This document shows positions 9,618 to 18,498 of a stretch of 64,000 nt of DNA, one piece after another; position 1 is the stretch's first letter; each line of letters starts with the position of its first letter. Under the pieces are notes generated by a model, which was not told where the DNA came from, did no database searches, and saw only the letters and a list, made by a program, of their open reading frames with translations. The translations under genes were made by a program, and so were the position numbers. The stretch spans positions 558,001 through 622,000 of the forward strand of contig NZ_JAVRHZ010000001.1 of NCBI RefSeq assembly GCF_031846325.1, in the 5' to 3' direction. The stretch comes from Patiriisocius_A hiemis (lineage in GTDB: Bacteria > Bacteroidota > Bacteroidia > Flavobacteriales > Flavobacteriaceae).

Positions 9618-10685
9618 ATGAGAGGATTAACCAAAATAGAAGGGGGAATATATGAAGCTATGGAAGGTTACGAGGCTATACGTAGCTTTATAAAAAGCTA
9701 TAATCCTTCAACAACTTTTGTGTTGGTAGATAACCATACCAAGAAGGTTTGTTTGCCTTATTTTTTGGACAAACTAAGCATAGAAAAAAAAATAGTAGTT
9801 CTTGAAATGCCTAATGGTGAAAATCATAAAAATATTAAAACTTGTTTGCAATTATGGCAAGAACTATCAAATAAAGGGGCAGACAGAAAAAGTCTGTTAC
9901 TTAATCTTGGTGGCGGTGTTGTAACTGATTTAGGTGGATTTATAGCCTGTACGTTTAAAAGAGGTATTCAATTTATTAACATCCCCACTACTCTATTAGC
10001 AATGGTAGATGCCTCTGTAGGTGGCAAAAACGGTGTAGATCTTGGTTCATTAAAAAACCAGATAGGTGTTATTAAACAACCTAATTTTGTGATTATTGAT
10101 ACAGAGTATTTAAAAACACTCTCAGAAACTGAAACACGCTCGGGTTTTGCTGAAATAATAAAGCATGGGCTTATTACTTCAAAATCTTACTGGAATAAAG
10201 CAATAAACTATTTTATAGTTACCGAAGAAGAGCAAAAAAATATAATTTGGGAATCTATTAAAATTAAAAACAAGGTAGTAACTAAAGACCCACTTGAAAA
10301 AGGGGTTCGAAAAACACTAAATTACGGTCATACACTTGGTCATGCAATTGAATCTTATTATTTAACTCATAGAGAAAAAAGATTGCTACACGGTGAAGCT
10401 ATCGCAGTTGGGATGATTTTAGCTAATTTTATTTCTTCTGAGTTATTACAGTTCCCCAAAACAATACTAGAAGAAACTTCAGATAAAATTATTTCAATAT
10501 TTGGCAAAGTTACATTTAACGACTCAGCCATTTCAGAAATAATAAAACTCCTCATTCACGACAAAAAAAATGTAAATGGAGAGGTGCGGTTTGTATTACT
10601 AACTAACTTTGGAGAGGTAAAAACAGATTGTAAAGTCCCTAACTCCCTTATTCACAAAGCTTTTGAATACTATAAAAATCTCTAA
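9618..10685 (+). CDS. aroB: 3-dehydroquinate synthase
   Basis: AroB converts DAHP to 3-dehydroquinate, the second step of the shikimate pathway, using NAD and a divalent metal. The 355-residue protein contains the NAD-binding glycine motif NLGGGVVTDLGGF, the PTTLLAMVDASVGGKNGVD region, and the metal-ligand region with E in GFAEIIKHG and histidines in NYGHTLGHAIE and LLHGEAIAVGM. Length is normal. A TAGATTTG element at 9574-9581 is a reasonable -7 box. No other shikimate genes are adjacent. Confidence 0.95.
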   Translation: MRGLTKIEGGIYEAMEGYEAIRSFIKSYNPSTTFVLVDNHTKKVCLPYFLDKLSIEKKIVVLEMPNGENHKNIKTCLQLWQELSNKGADRKSLLLNLGGGVVTDLGGFIACTFKRGIQFINIPTTLLAMVDASVGGKNGVDLGSLKNQIGVIKQPNFVIIDTEYLKTLSETETRSGFAEIIKHGLITSKSYWNKAINYFIVTEEEQKNIIWESIKIKNKVVTKDPLEKGVRKTLNYGHTLGHAIESYYLTHREKRLLHGEAIAVGMILANFISSELLQFPKTILEETSDKIISIFGKVTFNDSAISEIIKLLIHDKKNVNGEVRFVLLTNFGEVKTDCKVPNSLIHKAFEYYKNL

Positions 10686-10757
10686 TATTTTACATTTAAT
10701 TAATTTTATGTATTACTTTTTTTACTAGTTTTAAACTATAAACGATAGCAAACCAAT

Positions 10758-11048
10758 ATGAAAAGAGTCATTGTAGATTTTAAAAAATTAACACCAGAAA
10801 TACTTAATCTTTTGGTTTCAAAATACCCAGATGGTTATGATGATGATCATGTGATTACTTTTAAAAATGCAAAAAATGAAACTATTGAGGCGGTAGAGGT
10901 TAGAACTGATGATTCTATCTACTTGGTTAAAGTAAGTTCTAAGCTAGAAAACTCGATGGCAAATTTTGTGGAAGATGATTACGATGATGAAGACTACAAC
11001 GAACCAATTGTTGAATTAGAGCAAAAAGGTTCTGAAGAAGAAGAATAA
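10758..11048 (+). CDS. Small acidic conserved protein of unknown function
   Basis: The 96-residue product begins MKRVIVDFKKLTPEILNLL and has a compact N-terminal half with alternating strands and helices. A very acidic tail follows from about residue 72, with runs of D and E. There is no signal sequence or membrane segment, so it is probably cytosolic. I recognise the type as a small protein common in flavobacterial genomes, but know no function. It follows aroB by 72 bases on the same strand. Its stop codon is one base away from the 3' end of the convergent DinB gene. Confidence 0.8.
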   Translation: MKRVIVDFKKLTPEILNLLVSKYPDGYDDDHVITFKNAKNETIEAVEVRTDDSIYLVKVSSKLENSMANFVEDDYDDEDYNEPIVELEQKGSEEEE

Positions 11049-11049
11049 G

Positions 11050-11562
11050 CTATAAATACCTTTCTTTAATAATATTTATATGGTGTACCTCATGTCCACA
11101 AATGATGTACCCTGCAGCCCTCACAGAAAGTTCATTTCCACTTGCAATACCTTTCTTTTTTAAAGTATTTTCATTAAAGCTTTTAAAGAGTGATATGGTT
11201 GCTGTACGTACCGCAATAAACTCTTTTAATAATTCATCAAGATGTAAGTCGCTAGAAGTGTTTTCTATAAATTCATCTTGGTCAAAACCAACTAGTTTAC
11301 CCCCATTGGATCTTGCAAAATACAATGCTCTATAAGCAAAAACTCTTTCGGTATCAATAATATGAAGCAACACTTGCAGAGGTGTCCATTTCCCATCTGC
11401 ATACCTATAGTTTAATTTTTCTTTAGAAATATTTTCAAAAAAATCATGCGTTACTAGCATGGATTTGGCAAGAGACTCTAAGATATCATTAGACGAGGCT
11501 AAGTTTATATACTGTGCAAAATAAGGGTTAAATTCGGTTGGTTCTAGTAAATCAGTAATCAT
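11050..11562 (-). CDS. DinB family protein
   Basis: The 170-residue protein fits the DinB/YfiT four-helix-bundle superfamily, whose members bind a divalent metal and include thiol transferases and stress proteins. The three expected metal-binding histidines are visible: H67 in LLHIIDTER, and H157 and H161 in GHEVHHINII. Enzymatic activity cannot be assigned from sequence. It lies downstream of the Lrp-type regulator on the same strand. A hairpin between them (11574-11601) suggests separate transcription. Confidence 0.88.
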   Translation of the reverse strand: MITDLLEPTEFNPYFAQYINLASSNDILESLAKSMLVTHDFFENISKEKLNYRYADGKWTPLQVLLHIIDTERVFAYRALYFARSNGGKLVGFDQDEFIENTSSDLHLDELLKEFIAVRTATISLFKSFNENTLKKKGIASGNELSVRAAGYIICGHEVHHINIIKERYL

Positions 11563-11573
11563 AAAAAATATAA

Positions 11574-11601
11574 AAGCCTAAGATACTAAAATCATAGGCT
11601 T
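11574..11601 (-). terminator. Terminator-like hairpin after the Lrp/AsnC gene
   Basis: Inverted arms AAGCCTA and TAGGCTT, extended by an inner GAT/ATC pair after an A-A mismatch, are followed on the minus strand by a T-rich run. It sits 22 bases after the Lrp/AsnC stop codon and directly before the DinB start. Confidence 0.55.
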
Positions 11602-11623
11602 AAAATTAATTAGAGTTGTTTAT

Positions 11624-12106
11624 TTAAACAATATCGTTAAAGATTGAGTGCATTAATCGTTTCTTATCATTAATACTCTCTTCCAGGGAAATCATTGTCT
11701 CAGTCCTTGTAACTCCTTCAATATCATCTATTAAATAAATAATATTTTTTGCATGTGTTGTATCCCTTGCGCGAATTTTACAAAAAACATTGAACTTTCC
11801 TGTAGTTACATGTGCAACAGTAATAAAAGGAATTTGGTTAATTCGCTCAAGAACAAACTGTGTTTGGGAAGTTTTATTCAAGAAAATACCTACATATGCA
11901 ATAAAAGAGTACCCCAGTTTTTTATAATCTAATCGTAGTGAAGAACCAGTTATAATGCCAGCTTCTTCCATTTTTTTCACTCGAACATGTACTGTACCAG
12001 CTGAAATAGAAAGCTTTTTTGCTATATCAGTAAATGGAGTACGTGTATTTTCAATCAACATATCTAAGATTTGATGATCTGTGTCGTCTAATTTAAATTT
12101 GGCCAT
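11624..12106 (-). CDS. Lrp/AsnC family transcriptional regulator
   Basis: This is a 160-residue regulator with an N-terminal winged helix (about 5-60; LDDTDHQILDMLIENTRTPF and the recognition segment SAGTVHVRVKKMEEAGII). The C-terminal RAM domain (about 70-150), which binds amino acids and forms octamers, has the typical GKFNVFCKIRARD strand region. Family members sense amino acids and control their metabolism. The proline and alanine dehydrogenase genes lie a few kilobases away, but no direct link is visible. It is encoded between the M14 peptidase and DinB genes, all on the minus strand. Confidence 0.93.
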   Translation of the reverse strand: MAKFKLDDTDHQILDMLIENTRTPFTDIAKKLSISAGTVHVRVKKMEEAGIITGSSLRLDYKKLGYSFIAYVGIFLNKTSQTQFVLERINQIPFITVAHVTTGKFNVFCKIRARDTTHAKNIIYLIDDIEGVTRTETMISLEESINDKKRLMHSIFNDIV

Positions 12107-12144
12107 AGTAAATATTTCTGCTACAAAAATAGCGCCTTTAATTG

Positions 12145-13302
12145 TTATGAAAAACTATCTATTGAAAAAAAAGTAGTATTTGGGTTATTTTTATCAATTA
12201 TATGCAATACTTTTTGACCAATAGTAATTTTATCGTGAGAATTTATTAAAACTTCACTCCCATTCGCATCTACTTCAAGGTGACCATAAACATCTGTTAA
12301 ACTACCTATTGCGTCTATAGTAGGTGTAAAAACAATTTTATTGTCTAGTAAGTTTTCCACAAATTGAACTGCAATAGTTTGAAATGAGTTCTCCTTAGGT
12401 AGCTTTACATTTTTAATAAGAACATCCTTATAGTTTTTTTTATTCTCTGGAATTGCATTGTATATATCTATACTTGGATTACCAGCATTAGAATTAATTT
12501 TAAATAAATCTAATAATGCAAAGCATATATGCTTTCTAGTAATTTCTCTCTGATAATCGTTCTCATAGTGCCCCGCCTCAAATAATATAGTAGGCACTCC
12601 TGCCATCTGAAATGTATCTCCTACGCAGTTTTTATTGAATCCATCGTCATATCTACCAATTTGGTTTTTAACCTCACTAGAAGCGTTTAAAAACAAGCTA
12701 GCGATTATCTCCATAGCTTCTTTTCTAGCGGAAGTTATCGTTCTATCTTTATCTGCTGAAGGCGCTAGATATGATATTGTAGCTGGCAACCCACTTTCTA
12801 AGCCATAAATAGTGCGTTGATCATGCATGTTTAAACACAAATCTGGCGAAAAAGCTTTAAAAACTGAGGAAAGAACAACACTCTCGGGTTCAGTTTGGTC
12901 TTGTGCATCTCTATTAAGATCAACATCTTTAGCGTTATTTCGGGTATAGGCTTCGGCTCCATCAGGATTTAAAATGGGCAGTATAGTCAATGTGTAAGTA
13001 CCTAAAAACTTATTTACAACTTCTTTACTAGTGGTTTTATGAGATAAGAACCCTAAAAAATCGAAGATAGCCTTAGTAGTTGTCGTTTCATTTCCATGCA
13101 TTTGAGACCAAATAAGTACTTTTTTAACCCCATGACCTAATTGTATTGAAATAATTTCTTTGTCTAAAACAGAATGACCTACTACTGAAATTTTACAAAA
13201 AGAAGGAAGGATATCTAGAATAGGCTTAATGTGATTAAGCGTAATATATCTACCTAATAATTGCTTCTCAAAAAACTGTGCGTATTGTTTTTTACTGTCC
13301 AT
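12145..13302 (-). CDS. M14 family zinc carboxypeptidase
   Basis: This M14 peptidase-like enzyme has the zinc ligands in SQMHGNETTTT (HxxE), a third histidine in CLNMHDQRT, and the likely catalytic glutamate in ILFEAGHYENDYQRE. I start it at MDSKKQYAQF, giving 385 residues; an upstream ATG would add 18 hydrophobic residues and would place the start inside a palindrome. There is no signal peptide, so it is probably cytosolic; related proteins cleave small peptides or amides. A TACCTTTG -7 element on the minus strand (13320-13327) lies just upstream, with the palindrome at 13339-13354 over its -33 region. Confidence 0.87.
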   Translation of the reverse strand: MDSKKQYAQFFEKQLLGRYITLNHIKPILDILPSFCKISVVGHSVLDKEIISIQLGHGVKKVLIWSQMHGNETTTTKAIFDFLGFLSHKTTSKEVVNKFLGTYTLTILPILNPDGAEAYTRNNAKDVDLNRDAQDQTEPESVVLSSVFKAFSPDLCLNMHDQRTIYGLESGLPATISYLAPSADKDRTITSARKEAMEIIASLFLNASSEVKNQIGRYDDGFNKNCVGDTFQMAGVPTILFEAGHYENDYQREITRKHICFALLDLFKINSNAGNPSIDIYNAIPENKKNYKDVLIKNVKLPKENSFQTIAVQFVENLLDNKIVFTPTIDAIGSLTDVYGHLEVDANGSEVLINSHDKITIGQKVLHIIDKNNPNTTFFSIDSFS

Positions 13303-13338
13303 TATAAATTTATCTGTTACAAAGGTAAACAAGCACAA

Positions 13339-13354
13339 GTTTACAATTGTAAAC
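13339..13354. promoter_or_regulatory. Perfect 16-base palindrome, operator candidate
   Basis: GTTTACAATTGTAAAC is a perfect palindrome. It covers the expected -33 region of the M14 peptidase promoter, whose -7 box is TACCTTTG at 13320-13327 on the minus strand. A similar imperfect site is found at the start of the nearby Xre-type regulator gene, which makes that regulator a candidate ligand (inference). Confidence 0.5.
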
Positions 13355-13530
13355 ATGAAATTGAATGAATTTGTTGTGTTAAGTAAACAAACTTAGCAAT
13401 CAACTACCCTTATTTTAACAAAACCTTTATATAATCAATTATATTGAAATTAATTAATTTATTTTCAATTATTTAACTATTTTAATCTAAAGTAAAACTT
13501 CTAATATAAAGTAATGAATATGAATAAGTT

Positions 13531-13561
13531 TTGGGTTAAAATATAAAATAAGTTACATTTG
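13531..13561 (+). promoter_or_regulatory. Bacteroidota-type promoter of the Xre regulator
   Basis: TTG at 13531-13533 and TACATTTG at 13554-13561 are 20 bases apart. This matches the Bacteroidota housekeeping consensus TTG, 19-21 bases, TAnnTTTG. Transcription would start near 13568, giving a leader of about 25 bases. The AT-rich DNA between this and the M14 gene shows nothing else. Confidence 0.6.
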
Positions 13562-13586
13562 TAAACGTTATAGGCATAACTAGAGA

Positions 13587-13603
13587 TGTTACAATGGTAA
13601 ACA
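13587..13603. promoter_or_regulatory. Imperfect palindrome over the Xre regulator start codon
   Basis: TGTTACAATGGTAAACA spans the ATG at 13594 and resembles the perfect GTTTACAATTGTAAAC site upstream of the divergent M14 gene, with one base missing from the left arm. A GTAAAC half-site also follows the -7 box at 13561-13566. The placement suits autoregulation (inference). Confidence 0.4.
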
Positions 13604-14007
13604 GTAAGGAGTTCACAAAAAGATTAGAAAAAATCATAGATTTCTACGGGTTATCTGCTACTGCTTTTTCTGAAAAAATAGATTTTAATAGGTCTACTAT
13701 TTCTCACCTACTCTCTGGTAGAAATAAACCAAGTTTAGAATTTGTAATGAAAGTTGTTCAGACTTTTCCAGAAGTAGAATTGTATTGGTTATTAAATGGA
13801 AAAGGGTCCTTCCCTTCTGAAAGTAAAACAGTAAATCAAAATTTATTTTCAGATACTTCATTGTCAAAAAATGAAATTGTTGAGCAAAAACAAAATCTAC
13901 CTTCTCAGAATACTGCAACAGATATCTCAAAAACCACTTCTAGTTCAGAAATAGATAGGATTGTAATTTTTTATAAAGACGGTACTTTTAAAGCGTATTC
14001 TAATTAA
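13594..14007 (+). CDS. Xre-type helix-turn-helix regulator
   Basis: The 137-residue protein has an N-terminal HTH_3/Cro-CI type domain (about 6-62). Helices 2 and 3 are seen in LSATAFSEKIDFNRSTISHL, followed by LSGRNKPSLEFVMKVVQTFP and the ELYWLLNGKGSF ending common in Bacteroidota Xre proteins. The C-terminal 70 residues are Ser/Thr/Gln-rich and likely disordered, ending in a short strand-like segment (IVIFYKDGTFKAY). It is probably a repressor; palindromes at its own start and upstream of the divergent M14 gene are candidate targets. No phage genes are nearby. Confidence 0.87.
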   Translation: MVNSKEFTKRLEKIIDFYGLSATAFSEKIDFNRSTISHLLSGRNKPSLEFVMKVVQTFPEVELYWLLNGKGSFPSESKTVNQNLFSDTSLSKNEIVEQKQNLPSQNTATDISKTTSSSEIDRIVIFYKDGTFKAYSN

Positions 14008-14048
14008 TTGTTTCTATAATTTTTCAGAAATTTGTAGAAAATTGAAAT

Positions 14049-14423
14049 ATGCGCTTTTTTTTAATTGCCTCCCTCCTTTTATTGTTAGTTAGTTGTTATT
14101 CTGTAGAAAGAGACTGTAGCTCTTTTAAAACTGGAACATTTGAGTTTGAAGCTGTTATAGGAACTGAGATTTTTAAAACTAAATTTACTCGAAACGATTC
14201 TATAGAAATTGATTATTTTAGAGGCAAGGCTGACACTTCTTCTATTAGATGGATTAATGATTGTGAGTATATTGTAAAAAACTTGAATCCAAAGAATATG
14301 GCGGAAGAAAAGGCAATACACATGAAAATTTTGAGTACTCAGAACGATAGTTATACTTTTGAATATAATATTGTTGGTGAAGAAAAGAAGCAAAAAGGAA
14401 CAGCAATTAAAATTAGTGAATAA
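14049..14423 (+). CDS. Predicted lipoprotein of unknown function
   Basis: The 124-residue product starts with a lipoprotein signal ending LLLVSC (lipidation at C16), followed by a mostly beta-strand domain (FEFEAVIGTEIFKTKFTR, TSSIRWINDCEYIVKNL). Two later cysteines, in RDCSS and NDCEY, could form a disulfide in the periplasm. I do not recognise the family. It sits 41 bases after the Xre gene and 29 bases before terC on the same strand, so the three may be co-transcribed. Confidence 0.78.
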   Translation: MRFFLIASLLLLLVSCYSVERDCSSFKTGTFEFEAVIGTEIFKTKFTRNDSIEIDYFRGKADTSSIRWINDCEYIVKNLNPKNMAEEKAIHMKILSTQNDSYTFEYNIVGEEKKQKGTAIKISE

Positions 14424-14452
14424 CTGCACAACCCTAACCAAATAAAAGTCAA

Positions 14453-15277
14453 ATGTTTGAAATTTTAACCTCTCCAGATGCAATAGTAGCATTAGTAACA
14501 TTAACATTCCTTGAAATTGTACTAGGTATAGATAATATTATATTTATCTCACTCGCAGCCAGTAAACTTAAAAAAGAGCACCAAAAAAAGGCTACAAACA
14601 TTGGGTTGTTCATGGCAATGATAATTAGAATTTTACTATTGTTTGGTATTTCGTGGTTAGTTGCTATGGAAGCTCCCTTCTGGCACATTAACCTATCTTG
14701 GATGTCTGCCGGGGTTAGTGGTCAAAGTGTTATTTTAATTATCGGGGGGTTATTTTTATTATATAAAAGTACAAGCGAAATTCATGAAAAGGTAGAAGAT
14801 AAAGGTCATGATGAGCGCGAAGTAAGAAAAGGAAGAGCCACTACTCTTACCAAAGCTATCATACAAATTTGTTTAATAAACATTGTCTTTTCGTTCGATT
14901 CTATCTTAACAGCAGTAGGTATGACAAACGGATTGAGTGATAACCCAACAGATGCATTAGTAATTATGGTAATTGCTGTTGTTATATCTGTAATTATTAT
15001 GATGGTATTTGCAAATCCTGTAGGGCGATTTGTAAATAAACACCCTACCGTTCAATTATTAGGGCTTGCATTTCTAATTCTTATTGGGTTTATGCTAATT
15101 GCAGAAGGAGCTCATTTATCTCATATTGTTATATTAGATCAAGAAGTTGGTACAATACCAAAGGGGTACTTATACTTTACAATTGCGTTCTCTTTGTTTA
15201 TAGAGTTTATCAACATGAAATATCGCAAGAAAACTAGTGATATTGTTAGCACAATACCTGAAGAAGATCAAGATTAG
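14453..15277 (+). CDS. TerC family integral membrane protein
   Basis: This 274-residue membrane protein belongs to the TerC family. Its signatures are FLEIVLGIDNIIFISLAASKL near the N-terminus and NIVFSFDSILTAVGMT in the middle; the acidic residues in these membrane segments are thought to bind or move metal ions. Seven or so hydrophobic segments are visible, with a charged loop (HEKVEDKGHDEREVRKG) around residues 105-125. Relatives are linked to tellurite resistance and to manganese export. There are no ter operon partners here, so a general metal-homeostasis role is more likely. Confidence 0.92.
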   Translation: MFEILTSPDAIVALVTLTFLEIVLGIDNIIFISLAASKLKKEHQKKATNIGLFMAMIIRILLLFGISWLVAMEAPFWHINLSWMSAGVSGQSVILIIGGLFLLYKSTSEIHEKVEDKGHDEREVRKGRATTLTKAIIQICLINIVFSFDSILTAVGMTNGLSDNPTDALVIMVIAVVISVIIMMVFANPVGRFVNKHPTVQLLGLAFLILIGFMLIAEGAHLSHIVILDQEVGTIPKGYLYFTIAFSLFIEFINMKYRKKTSDIVSTIPEEDQD

Positions 15278-15287
15278 GTTTTAACTT

Positions 15288-15716
15288 CTATTTCTTCTTT
15301 TTCAAAATTTTATTTTGCTCTTCCATTAAGCGCTCTATATTTGAGAGTAGCTCTATATTTTTAGGGGTAACGACTTCCTTATTTTTTGGGTCTTCTGCTT
15401 TGTTTTTGAAACGGTTGATAAATTTTATAACTACAAAAATTGTAAAAGCTATAATTGCAAAATCAATACATGCTTCAATCATTTCTCCATATCCTATTGC
15501 TACTTCCTCCACTTTTTCTGAAGCTTCTCGTAGAATAATTTTTTTGTTGGATAGATTAACATCGTCAGTTAATAATGATAAAGGTGGCATCACCACTTTT
15601 TTGACCAATGTATTAACAAGATTATTAAATGCAGTACCTATAATGATACCAACTGCCATATCAATTAAATTACCTTTTATAGCAAAGTCTTTGAATTCTT
15701 TAATAAACGATTTCAT
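15288..15716 (-). CDS. mscL: Large-conductance mechanosensitive channel MscL
   Basis: MscL forms a pentameric inner-membrane channel that opens under membrane tension during osmotic downshock. The 142-residue protein has the amphipathic N-terminal helix MKSFIKEFKDFAIKGNLID and the first membrane helix MAVGIIIGTAFNNLVNTLV. A periplasmic loop, the second membrane helix (CIDFAIIAFTIFVVIKFINR) and a charged C-terminal helix follow. Length and order are normal. It lies between terC (convergent) and parC, 10 bases downstream of the parC stop, so it may be read from the topoisomerase transcript. Confidence 0.95.
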   Translation of the reverse strand: MKSFIKEFKDFAIKGNLIDMAVGIIIGTAFNNLVNTLVKKVVMPPLSLLTDDVNLSNKKIILREASEKVEEVAIGYGEMIEACIDFAIIAFTIFVVIKFINRFKNKAEDPKNKEVVTPKNIELLSNIERLMEEQNKILKKKK

Positions 15717-15726
15717 TTGCTAAAAT

Positions 15727-18417
15727 TTAAAACAAGGTAGTCTGGCCTTCCCCATCAACATCTCCTTTATCCTCAATGTTATTGGTACTTGCTTGAGAAG
15801 TAGTGCCCTCAGAGTCTTCTTTTTTATCTTGCTCTTGAGAAGTAATTGATTCTTCTTCTATTACATCTATATCTTGCGCTTCCTTTTTTACAGGAGCTTC
15901 ATAAGGCAATGGATCCAGAGGGTTTATTTCAAGCACTTTGTCTTTAGTTAATTGATTACCCATAGCCGTAATTCCCTTAACAGAAATAAACTCTTCTAAA
16001 TTAACTTCTAGATTATCTTTTCTTTCTTTTCCACGCTCTTTAACAAAAACTACTTCTGCCATAGGACGATGGTCTGTAAAAATAGCTTCTAAAAAAGACT
16101 TTGGGTGTTCTGTGATAATAGACTCTATTCTATCTGGATTTTCAATTAAAAACCGTTTTACATAGTAAAGTTCTTTCTCTCCCTCCCAGTAAATAACAGA
16201 TAGTGGCTTTTTTGGTTCCCATTTTTCTAACACTATTACATCATCCCCAAAATGCAAAGTCATTTCCGGGATTACTGTTTTCACCTCTCCTTTTTGATTG
16301 ATTATAAGCAGCCTGTCTTCACTTGTAAACTCTCCTAACAACTCACCTCTACCTTCTACATTAAGACGTTGTACAGTCTCATCAAACCATATTTTTCTAG
16401 GCTTTAATGTAGAAAGTCCTTTTTCTTTTAGCTCTATACGTTTTACAGCATATTTTGTGACAATATTTCCCTTAGAGCCACGTCCTTTTACTAATTGGTC
16501 TGCAAAGTCAAGATCCCATTTTAGCTTTTTTATACTTCCACTTTGTCGTAATAATACTGTTACAATCTCTGCTTCCCCATTTGGGTTTGCTGTAAAATAT
16601 ATAACCTTAGAGCCTTTTGTTCCGGCAGTCATATTATACTCCCTATCTCTAGTAACAGATGTTACCGCAAATCGCTTTACATACGTAGCTCCACGTGGCC
16701 CATCTTTATATATCATGTTATATATGGTACGCTTATCTTTCTTTTTAAAGACAGCTACATGGATAATTCCTTTACCAATAAAGGTCTTACTATCTACTTT
16801 GGTCACCATCATAGTACCATCTTGTGTAAAGACAATAATATCATCAATATCACTACAATCTGTTACATACTCATCACGACGTAAGCTAGTACCAATAAAA
16901 CCTTCTTCTCTATTTACATAGAGTTTAGTATTTCGTATAACAACTTTTGTTTTTTGAATCTCATCAAATACTCTAATTTCAGATTTACGCTCTTTACCCT
17001 CACCATAGTCCTTTTTAAGTCTTTTGAAATAAGCAATAGCATAATCAATTAGGTTTTCAAGGTGATTTTTTACTTCTGCAATTTGATCTTCTAGAGCTTC
17101 AATCTTTTGTTGTGCTTTATCTATATCAAATTTTGAAATACGTTTAATCCTAATTTCTGTGAGCCTAACGATGTCTTCTTCAGTAACAGCTCTTTTTAAA
17201 TGCTTTATGTGTGGTTGTAAACCTTTGTCAATTGCTTTAATTACACCTTCCCAGGTTTCCTCTTCTTCAATATCACGATAAATTCGTTTTTCAATAAAGA
17301 TTCGTTCTAAGGATGCAAAATGCCATTGTTCTTCAAGCTCGTTGAGTTTAATTTCTAGTTCACTTTTGAGTAAAGCAACTGTTCTATCTGTAGAACGACG
17401 AAGCATTTCAGAAACACCAATAAATAAGGGTTTGTTGTCTTCAATAACACAACCTAGTGGAGAAATAGAGGTTTCACAAGCTGTAAACGCATATAAGGCA
17501 TCAATCGTTTTATCAGGAGAAATTCCCGATGGAATATGCACTAAAATCTCAACTTCTGCAGCTGTATTATCTTCAATCTTCTTGATTTTAATCTTTCCTT
17601 TATCATTTGCTTTAAGAATAGAGTCAATTAAACTAGAGGTTGTAGTAGAGTACGGTATCTCCTTTATAACCAATGTGTTCTTGTCTAATTGATCTATACG
17701 TGCTCTACTTCGTATTTTGCCTCCACGAAGACCGTCATTATAATTGGTAGCATCCATAATACCACCTGTCATAAAATCGGGTAACAAAGTAAAGCGCTTA
17801 CCTTGCAAATGTTTTACAGAAGCATCTATAAGTTCTATAAAATTATGTGGTAGTACTTTTGTTGAAAGACCAACAGCAATCCCCTCTGCACCTTGTGCGA
17901 GTAACATTGGGAACATAACCGGAAGATTGATGGGTTCTTTTCTACGACCATCATACGAGGCTTGCCAATCGGTTATTTTAGAGTTATAAACTACATCTAG
18001 CGCAAACTTGGATAAACGTGCTTCTATATAACGTGAAGCCGCTGCTCTGTCTCCTGTTAACACATTTCCCCAGTTTCCTTGTGTATCAATCAATAAGTCC
18101 TTTTGACCTATTTGCACCATGGCGTCGGCTATACTCGCATCTCCATGAGGGTGATACTGCATGGTATGCCCCACAATATTTGCCACTTTATTATAGCGTC
18201 CATCGTCTAGATCCTTCATAGAATGCATAATACGACGCTGAACGGGTTTAAAACCATCTTCTATGGCCGGCACCGCACGTTCTAGTATTACATAACTAGC
18301 ATAGTCCAAAAACCAATCACGATACATGCCTGTAACGCGGGTAATAGTTTCGGTTTCTTGAGGAGTCTCAAGATTTTCGTCTAATTCTTCTTCGTTATGT
18401 TGGTTATCTTCGTTCAT
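15727..18417 (-). CDS. parC: DNA topoisomerase IV subunit A
   Basis: This is the DNA-cleaving subunit of topoisomerase IV, which decatenates daughter chromosomes. The 896-residue protein starts with an acidic leader (1-28). The winged-helix domain follows, with the active-site tyrosine Y130 in RAAASRYIEARLS and the quinolone-region sequence YHPHGDASIADAM. A coiled-coil stretch lies around 420-460 and the beta-pinwheel C-terminal domain is divergent, ending in a Ser/Glu-rich tail. Assignment to ParC rather than GyrA rests on pairing with the adjacent short parE and on the lack of a clear GyrA box. It follows parE by 81 bases. Confidence 0.94.
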   Translation of the reverse strand: MNEDNQHNEEELDENLETPQETETITRVTGMYRDWFLDYASYVILERAVPAIEDGFKPVQRRIMHSMKDLDDGRYNKVANIVGHTMQYHPHGDASIADAMVQIGQKDLLIDTQGNWGNVLTGDRAAASRYIEARLSKFALDVVYNSKITDWQASYDGRRKEPINLPVMFPMLLAQGAEGIAVGLSTKVLPHNFIELIDASVKHLQGKRFTLLPDFMTGGIMDATNYNDGLRGGKIRSRARIDQLDKNTLVIKEIPYSTTTSSLIDSILKANDKGKIKIKKIEDNTAAEVEILVHIPSGISPDKTIDALYAFTACETSISPLGCVIEDNKPLFIGVSEMLRRSTDRTVALLKSELEIKLNELEEQWHFASLERIFIEKRIYRDIEEEETWEGVIKAIDKGLQPHIKHLKRAVTEEDIVRLTEIRIKRISKFDIDKAQQKIEALEDQIAEVKNHLENLIDYAIAYFKRLKKDYGEGKERKSEIRVFDEIQKTKVVIRNTKLYVNREEGFIGTSLRRDEYVTDCSDIDDIIVFTQDGTMMVTKVDSKTFIGKGIIHVAVFKKKDKRTIYNMIYKDGPRGATYVKRFAVTSVTRDREYNMTAGTKGSKVIYFTANPNGEAEIVTVLLRQSGSIKKLKWDLDFADQLVKGRGSKGNIVTKYAVKRIELKEKGLSTLKPRKIWFDETVQRLNVEGRGELLGEFTSEDRLLIINQKGEVKTVIPEMTLHFGDDVIVLEKWEPKKPLSVIYWEGEKELYYVKRFLIENPDRIESIITEHPKSFLEAIFTDHRPMAEVVFVKERGKERKDNLEVNLEEFISVKGITAMGNQLTKDKVLEINPLDPLPYEAPVKKEAQDIDVIEEESITSQEQDKKEDSEGTTSQASTNNIEDKGDVDGEGQTTLF

Positions 18418-18498
18418 ATCAGTATCCCTTGATTACGCCTTAGGATGATATATCGGTTTATAATTTTAAAATCGTAAATCTAAATTTCATAACTATCG

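Noticed and set aside
13594..14007. Prophage repressor
   Set aside because: The Xre protein looks CI-like, but no integrase, structural or replication gene of a phage is nearby.
16298..16921. ORF of about 207 codons antisense to parC
   Set aside because: parC is certain on the opposite strand and the product resembles no protein.
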